Source: Bacillota bacterium
GTDB lineage: Bacteria; Bacillota; UBA4882; UBA8346
Direction: 5' to 3'
Assembly (NCBI GenBank): GCA_003501365.1
Contig: DNPP01000214.1
Span: 1-5,259 of the forward strand
DNA: 5,259 bases
Part shown: positions 1-5,056 of the stretch, in pieces
Position numbering within the stretch: position 1 is the stretch's first letter
Layout of the letters: every line of letters starts with the position of its first letter
The notes under the pieces: generated by a model
Database searches by the model: none
What the model was told of the DNA's origin: nothing
What the model saw: the letters and a program-made list of their open reading frames with translations, nothing else
Made by a program: the position numbers and the translations under genes

Positions 1-1230
1 TTATCTCGGGGCGTGCCGGTATATCGCACCAGTTCTTTTGTTTTTAAGAACACTGAGCACGGCGCCAATCTTTTCGGACTGAAGGAATTGGGAAACATTT
101 ACTCTCGACTTGGAAACCCCACCCAGGCCATACTGGAAGACAGAGTAACCGCTCTTGAAGACGGCGCCGCTTCAGTTGCCGCTGCATCGGGGACCAGCGC
201 CATCCATTATGCAATCATCAATATCGCCAAACACGGTGATGAAATCGTCTCCGCCAACAACCTATATGGCGGCACATACACGATGTTCGATGCGATTTTA
301 CCCCAGTTTGGAATCACCACCAAATTTGTCGACCCCAAAGACCCGAAGAATTTTGAAAAAGCCATTACTTCCAAGACCAAATTACTTTATCTGGAAACCA
401 TCGGTAATCCGGTCCTCGATTTCACCGATGTCGGTGAAGTTGCTAAAATTGCTCATGCTCATAAGTTGCCGTTGATAGTAGACGGCACCTTTACTACTCC
501 CTACCTGCTCCGGACCATTGATTATGGCGCCGATATCGTCGTCAATTCGCTGACCAAATGGTTAGGCGGTCATGGCTCGGCGATCGGAGGAATCGTGACC
601 GATTCGGGCAAGTTTAATTGGAAGGACCAAAAATTTCCTTTACTTAGCGAACCGGACCCCAACTATCACGGCTTGAAATGGGCCTACGACCTCCCGGAAG
701 CTCTGGCTCCGATTGCATATGCCATGCGTTATCGCACCGTACCCCTGCGCAACTTGGGCGCTGCCATCTCACCGGATAACGCCTGGATCTTTATTCAAGG
801 AATTGAGACCCTGCCAATCCGGATGCAAAAACATTCCGAGAATGGCTTAAAAGTGGCGGAGTTCTTGAAAAAGGACAAACGGGTGGCTTGGGTCCGTTAT
901 CCCGGATTACCCGACGATCCCTCCTATCCGGTAGCCAAAAAGTACCTTACGAACGGTTTCGGCGGCATGGTGGTATTCGGCATTAAAGGCGGTTATGAAT
1001 CCGCGGTAAAGTTTATCGACAATATCACTTTGTTTTCGGATTTGGCCAATGTCGGCGATGCCAAGAGTTTGGTGTTGCATCCTTCGTCGACCTCTCACTC
1101 CCAACTGAGCGAGGAGCAGCAAAAGGCCAGCGGTTTAACGCCCGACCTAATCCGTCTTTCCATCGGGATCGAGCATCCGGATGATATTATTGAAGCGCTG
1201 GAGGAAGGTTTGGCGATTTCGCAGAAGTAA
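1..1230 (+). CDS. metY: O-acetylhomoserine sulfhydrylase (aminocarboxypropyltransferase), 5'-partial
   Basis: This PLP enzyme of the Cys/Met metabolism family makes homocysteine and acetate from O-acetylhomoserine and sulfide in the cytoplasm, the direct sulfhydrylation route to methionine. The frame is open from base 1, and the residues before the GTG at 13 (L-S-R-G) already fit the family, so the true start lies left of the window, probably a few tens of codons away. Numbering from the GTG, visible hallmarks are the IYSRLGNPT motif (29-37), the A-S-G-T-S-A-I PLP-phosphate region (58-64), the cofactor aspartate D157, the Schiff-base lysine K182 in SLTKWLGGHG, and the C-terminal IRLSIGIEHPDDI (380-392) with the substrate-carboxylate arginine. 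The YHGL and LGAALSP-like blocks in the middle favour MetY over cystathionine gamma-synthase. The family usually has VDNTF where this protein has VDGTF. The gene stands alone on the plus strand and is followed by an intrinsic terminator; any promoter or SAM/T-box leader would be outside the window. Confidence 0.93.
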   Translation, partial: LSRGVPVYRTSSFVFKNTEHGANLFGLKELGNIYSRLGNPTQAILEDRVTALEDGAASVAAASGTSAIHYAIINIAKHGDEIVSANNLYGGTYTMFDAILPQFGITTKFVDPKDPKNFEKAITSKTKLLYLETIGNPVLDFTDVGEVAKIAHAHKLPLIVDGTFTTPYLLRTIDYGADIVVNSLTKWLGGHGSAIGGIVTDSGKFNWKDQKFPLLSEPDPNYHGLKWAYDLPEALAPIAYAMRYRTVPLRNLGAAISPDNAWIFIQGIETLPIRMQKHSENGLKVAEFLKKDKRVAWVRYPGLPDDPSYPVAKKYLTNGFGGMVVFGIKGGYESAVKFIDNITLFSDLANVGDAKSLVLHPSSTSHSQLSEEQQKASGLTPDLIRLSIGIEHPDDIIEALEEGLAISQK

Positions 1231-1275
1231 GAGTGGATAGATTTGAAGGATTGACGTAATCATAAGGGGATACTT

Positions 1276-1309
1276 TAACGCCTGGTAATTTTACCGGGCG
1301 TTATTTTTT
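1276..1309 (+). terminator. Intrinsic terminator of metY
   Basis: A 12-13 bp stem (arms about 1276-1288 and 1291-1303, one G-T wobble, inner A-T pairs probably open to form the loop) is followed directly by a run of six T residues. It begins 45 nt after the metY stop. This is a textbook Rho-independent terminator on the plus strand. Confidence 0.9.
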
Positions 1310-1344
1310 AAATTATAATGGTAAAGGGCAGATCCGGTGGGGAT

Positions 1345-1378
1345 ATAAAAAAGGAAGCCGGATGATCCAACTTCCTTT
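1345..1378 (-). terminator. Intrinsic terminator of the vapBC operon
   Basis: Perfect 8-bp arms at 1350-1357 and 1371-1378 enclose a 13-nt spacer that contains a further GGAT/ATCC pairing. Read on the minus strand, the stem runs into a T-rich tract (complement of the six A residues at 1347-1352). It lies 40 nt past the toxin stop codon. On the plus strand only three T residues follow, so the orientation is minus. Confidence 0.8.
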
Positions 1379-1417
1379 GATGGAAACGTAATATAACCAC
1401 AGACATTCACCGTTACT

Positions 1418-1786
1418 CTATAGTTTTAAATTTTTAAAATGGGAATCAAACGAAACAACAGTCAAATCATGTTGAAATGCTGTTGCTGCGATCCATAAAT
1501 CGTTCTCCGGGATATTCATTCCCGTTTTAACCAATCCAGCTTTAAGCTCACCGTAAATTTGACTAGTTTTCTCATCAATGCCGATCATCGGATACTCACG
1601 AAGAAAGTCCTTAAAAAGTTCCAGGTTTTCTTCTCTTTGTGAGGATTTATTCGCTCCATAAAAAAGTTCACCGGCTGTTATCACTGAAATATGAATATGA
1701 TCTAACGAATCAAAAATTTGAATCGCTTCGGAATCACCATTTAGCATTTTTATGATCACATTCGTATCGACTATATTACCATTCAT
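1418..1786 (-). CDS. vapC: PIN-domain toxin, VapC-type ribonuclease
   Basis: This is a 122-residue PIN-domain protein, the usual size for VapC toxins, which are Mg2+-dependent endoribonucleases that cut specific RNAs (tRNA or rRNA in studied cases) and stop growth when unbound. All four acidic active-site positions are visible: D7 in IVDTN, E40 in TAGELFYG, D96 in the NDLWIAA motif, and D114 in SFDSHF. I start at the ATG at 1786 rather than the in-frame TTG at 1795, because AAAAGG (1796-1801) lies 9 nt before the ATG and the TTG sits almost on top of it. The gene overlaps the last 11 nt of the antitoxin gene, which fits translational coupling. The catalytic set is complete, so it is probably active. 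The RNA target cannot be read from the sequence. Confidence 0.9.
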   Translation of the reverse strand: MNGNIVDTNVIIKMLNGDSEAIQIFDSLDHIHISVITAGELFYGANKSSQREENLELFKDFLREYPMIGIDEKTSQIYGELKAGLVKTGMNIPENDLWIAATAFQHDLTVVSFDSHFKNLKL

Positions 1787-1997
1787 TAAGATCAACCTTT
1801 TCGGTTTCCTTTAAGGCCCCAGTTATCTCCTGAAAACTTGCCGTATCCAATTTACCGATATACTTCTTAAAAGGTTTGGACTCAGTGCTTACATATTCAT
1901 CAAGGATGGTAATAATCACCTTTTGATTAGGCTTAATATTCACTTTTTCCATTGGAATAAATTCTTTCCCGTTAAAATATCCACGAAGGGCTTGCAT
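1776..1997 (-). CDS. VapB-type antitoxin, AF2212-like small beta protein
   Basis: This 73-residue protein is encoded directly upstream of, and overlapping, the PIN toxin gene. It should bind and neutralise the toxin and may autoregulate the operon. The N-terminal part (about 1-34), Q-A-L-R-G-Y-F-N-G-K-E-F-I-P followed by K-V-N-I and K-V-I-I-T-I, resembles the short beta-strand fold of AF2212-like (DUF104-type) antitoxins rather than an AbrB or ribbon-helix-helix VapB. The charged C-terminal tail ending V-D-L-N-E-W is typical of the toxin-binding end of PIN partners. The start is the ATG at 1997 with GAGGTG at 2004-2009, six bases upstream; an in-frame TTG at 2015 lies inside a palindrome and before this ribosome binding site, so it is unlikely. 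Assignment as antitoxin is strong from context; the exact family is from motif memory. Confidence 0.85.
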   Translation of the reverse strand: MQALRGYFNGKEFIPMEKVNIKPNQKVIITILDEYVSTESKPFKKYIGKLDTASFQEITGALKETEKVDLNEW

Positions 1998-2003
1998 CTT
2001 AAT

Positions 2004-2009
2004 CACCTC
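2004..2009 (-). promoter_or_regulatory. Ribosome binding site that fixes the antitoxin start
   Basis: GAGGTG on the minus strand lies six bases before the ATG at 1997. It excludes the upstream in-frame TTG at 2015 as the main start. Confidence 0.75.
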
Positions 2010-2023
2010 GATCAAATTTGATC
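2010..2023 (-). promoter_or_regulatory. 14-bp perfect palindrome, candidate operator of the toxin-antitoxin operon
   Basis: The sequence GATCAAATTTGATC is its own reverse complement. It lies directly upstream of the antitoxin ribosome binding site and downstream of the predicted -10 element. Toxin-antitoxin operons are commonly repressed by the antitoxin or the complex binding a palindrome near the promoter. The operator role is inferred from position and symmetry only. Confidence 0.5.
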
Positions 2024-2077
2024 AGCTTGAATTCTTCTTAATAACGCCAACCCATATTTAGAGTATTATTCATGTTT

Positions 2078-2106
2078 ATTATATCATAGTATCCTTGTTT
2101 TGACTC
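2078..2106 (-). promoter_or_regulatory. Promoter of the vapBC operon (extended -10)
   Basis: On the minus strand a consensus TATAAT (2078-2083) is preceded by TGA, giving the extended -10 form TG-N-TATAAT. The hexamer 17 bp upstream (2101-2106, GAGTCA) matches only 3 of 6 positions of TTGACA, which extended -10 promoters tolerate. Transcription would start near 2071, leaving a leader of roughly 70 nt before the antitoxin. Confidence 0.6.
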
Positions 2107-2195
2107 TTAAACCTCGTTAGTCACACTGCCCGAAGAGTTTGTCGGAAAAGGTAAATTCCCAGTATCCATTTTGTATATCTTGGATAACTTTCCCG

Positions 2196-3359
2196 TCATT
2201 TAATCGGAGTATAACCGGTCTTTTCTACTAAATATTGACCTTCCGGCGACAAAATCCATTCAATTAATGCTTTGATATTGGGATTTTTGCTACCGGCAGT
2301 AACAGCATAAAACTCGGCTACCAGAGGGTATTTTTTACTTTGGATAAAATTTCGTTCAGGATAAACACCGTTTACTTTTAGTAAGTGTATCTGGTTGTTT
2401 CGAATCATTTCGGTGGCAAAAAAGAGAAATGAGTAACCAATAGCATTTTTATAATTTCGATAACCAGCTGTTTCTTCGATAATTTCACCCATCCCGGTAG
2501 CTATATCTTCCTTCGGCGGCCTCATAAGAGTCTTTCCTTCCATTAATTTTTGGAGCATCGTCTGACTGCCGCTATTTTCCGGCCGTTGAAACGCCCTAAT
2601 TTTTTCGTAATTCCCGCCGACTTCTTGCCAATTGGTTATTTTACCGGAATAAATGTCTTGGATCTGACTCACGGAAAGTTCCTTTACCTGATTCTTGGCA
2701 TTTACAAAAAAGACAAATGCCTCCCGTCCGATTGGGGTAAGTTTCAACTCAATCCCTCTTTTTTGTGCCGATTCAAGCTGTTCACTTGACGGACGGGCGG
2801 TAAAGATGATATCAGTTTTGCCATCGATTAGATTATCATAAGCTCCGATTGTATTATTACACATGACTTCACTGCGATCGACGTTGTATTCTCCTTGCGG
2901 ATAAACAGCCTGGGCAAAAGCGGAGTATAACGGATAAAGAGCCGTTGCTCCATCAATCGTCGGTAAGCCGGTTCTTATTTTTAAAGATGCCGGGCCCCCT
3001 AACCGGACAGCTTTTGTTCCAGTTGTGAAAGGTTTATATTCATTTAAATCAACCCCTTGCTCATTAACTGTCGGCAAGCTTTTATAATAGTGTTGCGCGG
3101 TCTCATACCCGGTTACCGTTACTGTGCAGATTACCAAAAATGAAACCAGAATGATTGTAAGAATTCTGGGATTCACCAATCGAAGCCCTCCCAGCACAAC
3201 CAAAACAATAAACACTCCTGTTACTATCAACACAAATGGTACATAAAATCGCTGACTTACGGAAAAGACGGCCATCAAAAAACCATAAAATCCAATACAC
3301 AATAGACCCATCCCAAAGATAATCGATAATAATGCTCTGGCTAAAAAATTAATTTTCAT
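2196..3359 (-). CDS. PstS-like phosphate-type substrate-binding protein with three N-terminal membrane helices
   Basis: This is a 387-residue protein. Its first about 85 residues form three hydrophobic helices (about 6-31, 39-60, 66-84), and the rest is a PBP-like (PstS family) domain. Charges (K/R at the N terminus, R-L-V-N-P-R between helices 2 and 3) predict the binding domain outside the cell. PstS-type features are TIDGATALYPLYSAF (134-148), KTDIIFTARPSS (181-192), the V-S-Q-I-Q-D-I-Y-S-G-K-I-T-N-W-Q-E-V-G-G block (about 230-249) and RPENSGSQT (259-267), which corresponds to the phosphate-binding R/S-G-T loop. The ATG at 3359 is chosen over the ATG at 3365 because GGAGGT (3367-3372) is at proper distance only from the former. 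Classical PstS is a lipoprotein or periplasmic protein feeding PstCAB; here there is no signal peptidase or lipobox site and no pst gene nearby, so a sensing or ligand-scavenging role is possible. The ligand is not proven. I see no clear promoter or terminator. Confidence 0.85.
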   Translation of the reverse strand: MKINFLARALLSIIFGMGLLCIGFYGFLMAVFSVSQRFYVPFVLIVTGVFIVLVVLGGLRLVNPRILTIILVSFLVICTVTVTGYETAQHYYKSLPTVNEQGVDLNEYKPFTTGTKAVRLGGPASLKIRTGLPTIDGATALYPLYSAFAQAVYPQGEYNVDRSEVMCNNTIGAYDNLIDGKTDIIFTARPSSEQLESAQKRGIELKLTPIGREAFVFFVNAKNQVKELSVSQIQDIYSGKITNWQEVGGNYEKIRAFQRPENSGSQTMLQKLMEGKTLMRPPKEDIATGMGEIIEETAGYRNYKNAIGYSFLFFATEMIRNNQIHLLKVNGVYPERNFIQSKKYPLVAEFYAVTAGSKNPNIKALIEWILSPEGQYLVEKTGYTPIK

Positions 3360-3366
3360 ATCCATT

Positions 3367-3372
3367 ACCTCC
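3367..3372 (-). promoter_or_regulatory. Ribosome binding site that decides the PstS-like start
   Basis: GGAGGT on the minus strand lies 7 nt before the ATG at 3359 but only 1 nt before the in-frame ATG at 3365, so the second methionine is the likely start and the protein begins M-K-I-N-F. Confidence 0.75.
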
Positions 3373-3401
3373 GAAAATGCGAAATCCTTCCCACAATATT
3401 T

Positions 3402-3512
3402 CGTTCATCTTTTGAATTATCCGGTTAAGCACTGTTTCAATATCCAATCAACTTCATTATTGATAAACCTGATTACTATAAAAGCAAAAAATAGAAACCA
3501 TTATTAGCACTT
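3402..3512 (-). pseudogene. Decayed 3' end of a second zinc-ribbon/DUF2007-type gene plus its downstream flank
   Basis: Read on the minus strand, this stretch aligns with the 3' end and downstream flank of the intact zinc-ribbon gene at 4126-4668. The block 3402-3422 is identical over 21 nt to 4076-4096, and similarity continues to 3464 against 4130 with about 16-17 of 23 matches in the distal part and one small indel between. Further upstream, translation gives S-A-N-N-G-F-Y-F-L-L and then stops, against F-A-A-Y-G-L-Y-L-L-F in the C-terminal membrane segment of the intact protein. I infer that a paralogous gene once ended here and that its 5' part is gone, with the structured repeat now beginning near 3515. 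An alternative is that only a dispersed intergenic repeat was copied. The stretch now forms the leader region of the PstS-like gene. Confidence 0.5.
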
Positions 3513-3560
3513 ACCTAGGGCCGATGGGCGGCTATTCCTACCTCCCACACCCTCCAGGAC

Positions 3561-3586
3561 AAAAGGGTAGGGCGGGCTACCCTTTT
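3561..3586. other. Perfect 10-bp hairpin at the left end of repeat copy A
   Basis: Arms 3561-3570 (AAAAGGGTAG) and 3577-3586 pair perfectly around a 6-nt loop. Each strand ends in four T residues, so it could act as a weak bidirectional terminator. The second repeat copy has a different hairpin at the same place (5057-5084). Confidence 0.75.
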
Positions 3587-3760
3587 GAATCCCCCCGTCG
3601 GAACCTACGGATTCCGAACCTCCCTCATTCATCCCGGTTTTTAGTAAGTCTTCGCCATCCCTGGCCTTTCGACTGGCAATTTTGCTTAGGCTTCCGACGG
3701 CAACCGTCGTTTTTCATCCGAGAAAAGAGACGGCGCCCCGCCTTCCTCCTTGAAGGCGGA
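3561..3760 (+). repeat. Structured dispersed repeat, copy A
   Basis: The core 3595-3760 is about 80% identical, by hand alignment, to 5092-5257 in the same orientation. It contains four hairpins: the left-end stem (3561-3586), 3598-3617 with loop TACG, 3704-3733 with an 8-nt loop, and an 8-bp stem at 3738-3759. Two of these show T-A to C-G exchanges between copies that keep pairing (3598/3617 and 3707/3730). A conserved T-G wobble at 3710/3727 would become A-C on the other strand, so the plus strand folds better. The left boundary may reach about 3515, where the decayed gene relic stops. A plus-strand ORF runs through it but in a different frame from the ORF in copy B, so protein coding is unlikely. 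I do not recognise the family; no transposase is present. Confidence 0.7.
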
Positions 3761-3764
3761 AAAA

Positions 3765-4014
3765 CTTTGAATGTGAATATTTATGGCCAGGATAAAGATA
3801 ATCAACTGATTCGAGTTGCCAATTATTATGGCGCTTAATCGGGTTAGAAACGTTATTGCTGTTATCTTATAAGTCGAAACAGATGTGGATGGCTATGGAA
3901 GACGATAATTGACTTGGCGTTGTTCATCGTTGCGATCAGAATGACTTCTCTGCCCTGGCTGAATGAATGATGACAACTCACCCCTGAATTCTTTTGCGCC
4001 AATCTTTGTTCCGT
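3765..4014 (-). pseudogene. Relic of a RadC-like (JAB/MPN domain) gene
   Basis: On the minus strand one frame (about 4014 to a stop at 3862-3864) encodes S-G-V-S-C-H-H-S-F, then G-R-E-V-I-L-I-A-T-M-N-N-A, then K-S-I-I-V-F-H-S-H-P-H. This matches the RadC core pattern G-x-L-x-x-x-x-V-H-P-R-E-V-F-x-x-A-x-x-N-x-A-x-S-I-I-L-x-H-N-H-P, including the HxHP metal-ligand motif. After the stop, a different frame (3765-3860) reads L-E-S-V-D-Y-L-Y-P-G-H-K-Y-S, reminiscent of the RadC C-terminal I-E-L-L-D-H-I-I-I-G-D-G-K-Y-x-S block. The N-terminal helix-hairpin-helix part, the S-G-D sequence after HxHP and several spacers are missing, so it is frameshifted and eroded and surely non-functional. Its C-terminal end abuts repeat copy A. 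RadC-domain genes occur both as core genes and on mobile elements; the origin here cannot be told. Confidence 0.55.
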
Positions 4015-4017
4015 CAC

Positions 4018-4062
4018 AGGGCAAAGCCCTTCCATCTTGTAGCCGGTGGATTTATCCGCCGG
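4018..4062. other. Two adjacent small hairpins in the gap beyond the DUF2007 gene
   Basis: A 5-bp stem at 4018-4030 (AGGGC/GCCCT around AAA) and an 8-bp stem with one G-T wobble at 4043-4062 (loop TTTA) lie past the 3' end of the zinc-ribbon gene. Neither has a T-tract on the minus strand, so they are not convincing terminators. They may mark another repeat fragment. Confidence 0.4.
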
Positions 4063-4125
4063 TCGACGGCATAAGCGTTCATCTTTTGAATTATCCAGTC
4101 AAGTGACCCCCAACCGACTTCCTTA

Positions 4126-4668
4126 TTAATACCGTCTCCCAATCCGAATCTTCTTACGATAATGAAACAATAAATACAAACCGTACGCTGCAAACAGAAA
4201 AATCCCCGTTCCATTGATACAATTAATCAGAATAATAATCAACCCGCGCAACTTTCGCCTCTTTTGATAGCTTTTCCGTAGTCTCCTAGTTTCAACCCAT
4301 TCGATATCGGTTAAGACAACTTCTTGAGCCTCAATCTTGCCGTCCAAAACTGCTTGGGCAATTGATAAGGCTTGAGCCGGAACATAGAGTTCAATTCCAA
4401 AAACGGTAAATCCCCAATATAATTGAAAATAGTGTCCCACTCCGTTGTACCTTCGGAGGACCGGTATGTAATAAGCCCTTAAAAGAGACTCCACCACTCT
4501 TGCCTGACAGTCGTCAAGGACCGAGATTAGCAATCTCTCCGGGTTTTGGGAATATTGAATTACTTTTTTGGCTTCTAACGGTGGGAGTTCGTCTACCAGA
4601 TCGGTATTGCATTTTCTACAAAAAACATAGTCTTCGCGAAATTCGGCGCGGCATTTTGGACAAAACAT
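4126..4668 (-). CDS. Zinc-ribbon protein with DUF2007 domain and C-terminal membrane segment
   Basis: This is a 180-residue protein. The N terminus is a compact zinc ribbon: C3 and C6 in FCPKC and C17 and C20 in FCRKC, which should hold one Zn2+. Residues about 45-110 match DUF2007 (a putative signal-transducing, GlnB-like ferredoxin fold): L-L-I-S-V-L-D-D-C-Q-A-R-V-V-E-S-L-L at the start, then I-E-L-Y-V-P, then A-Q-A-V-L. A basic stretch (128-141) leads into a 27-residue hydrophobic segment (about 142-168) and a second basic tail (171-179). With positive charge on both sides this could be one helix or a tight re-entrant hairpin. The start is the ATG at 4668 with AAAGGAG (4678-4684) 9 nt upstream. 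The small ORF ending at 4760 lies 91 nt upstream on the same strand. Function is unknown. A decayed copy of its 3' end lies near 3402-3512. Confidence 0.8.
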   Translation of the reverse strand: MFCPKCRAEFREDYVFCRKCNTDLVDELPPLEAKKVIQYSQNPERLLISVLDDCQARVVESLLRAYYIPVLRRYNGVGHYFQLYWGFTVFGIELYVPAQALSIAQAVLDGKIEAQEVVLTDIEWVETRRLRKSYQKRRKLRGLIIILINCINGTGIFLFAAYGLYLLFHYRKKIRIGRRY

Positions 4669-4759
4669 TGTGGGTCTCTCCTTTACAGCCGCCTTTTAGG
4701 GCGAATTGGGTTGAACGTGATAGTTTTTCCTCTCCAATCCCCCTTGACACAAGCGACTA

Positions 4760-4951
4760 TTATTGGTTCAAATTCTTAGCCTTCGACTTCATCTCCCGGA
4801 TTTGAACAATTGTTTGGTTCAAAAACCGTATCTCTTCATGATTCAACTCGGCAATAGTATCGAGTTTTCCTTTGATATATTCAATTTGCTCATCAGTAAC
4901 TGATTTAGCTGTTTTTGGTTCTATCTTTGAAAGATACAAGCTTCGCCGCAA
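4760..4951 (-). pseudogene. Small helical ORF, probably a 5'-truncated gene remnant
   Basis: The minus-strand frame ending at 4760 encodes a protein-like C-terminal segment of about 59-63 residues, including T-D-E-Q-I-E-Y-I-K-G-K-L-D-T-I-A-E-L, then N-H-E-E-I-R-F-L-N-Q-T-I-V-Q-I-R-E-M. It is rich in E, K, I and L and should form one or two amphipathic helices or a coiled coil. There is no ATG near the start of this segment, only TTG codons at 4951 and 4939, and neither has a ribosome binding site. The frame stays open further upstream, but there it translates the tandem repeats at 4967-5042, which do not look like protein. I infer that the repeats replaced the true 5' end. It could instead be a small gene using a TTG start. 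I do not recognise the family. Confidence 0.4.
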
Positions 4952-4966
4952 GGTGTATTTAATGCA

Positions 4967-5042
4967 TAAAATGAATGCAGGTTTTGATGGTCGACGGATT
5001 TGGTTCAAGATTAAAATGAATGCCGGTTTTGATGATCCACGG
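4967..5042 (+). repeat. Two tandem 31-nt repeats with a 45-nt period
   Basis: Units 4967-4997 and 5012-5042 share 28 of 31 bases (TAAAATGAATGC, then GGTTTTGATG, then a CGACGG/CCACGG end), separated by 14 unrelated bases. The 45-nt period keeps the reading frame, giving K-M-N-A-G-F-D twice. A related sequence, read on the minus strand as Q-K-M-N-A-Y-A-V-D-R-R-I, occurs at about 4055-4090. The repeats lie between the small truncated ORF and structured repeat copy B. Their role is unknown. Confidence 0.7.
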
Positions 5043-5056
5043 TTTTCACCGGCTGA

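Noticed and set aside
155..475. Plus- and minus-strand ORFs inside metY (155-475 and 907-1122)
   Set aside because: They are out-of-frame shadows of an unmistakable MetY coding sequence.
2107..2169. 20-codon minus-strand micro-ORF between the PstS-like gene and the antitoxin
   Set aside because: It starts with ATG and reads like a peptide, but has no ribosome binding site and no supporting context. I see no clear terminator or other element in the 2107-2195 stretch.
2550..2789. ORFs inside the PstS-like gene (2550-2789 plus, 3103-3300 minus)
   Set aside because: They are out-of-frame shadows of a gene with clear domain motifs throughout.
3421..3500. Possible promoter for the PstS-like gene (TTGCTT with TATCAA 16 bp downstream, minus strand)
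   Set aside because: Both hexamers are weak (the -10 matches 4 of 6), and this is AT-rich decayed coding sequence in which such matches arise by chance.
3524..3838. 104-codon plus-strand ORF
   Set aside because: It runs through structured repeat A and then antisense to the RadC relic. The composition is not protein-like in the first 80 codons, and the frame is not shared with the ORF in copy B.
4014..4214. 66-codon minus-strand ORF
   Set aside because: It overlaps the 3' end of the DUF2007 gene in another frame and continues into repeat-like flank. The in-frame reading is a by-product of the coding sequence.
4744..4749. Consensus TTGACA on the plus strand
   Set aside because: The hexamer 17 bp downstream (TTCAAA) is a poor -10, and no plus-strand gene follows.
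4967..5042. CRISPR-like array
   Set aside because: There are only two units with a 14-nt gap and three mismatches. No cas genes and no regular spacer length are present.
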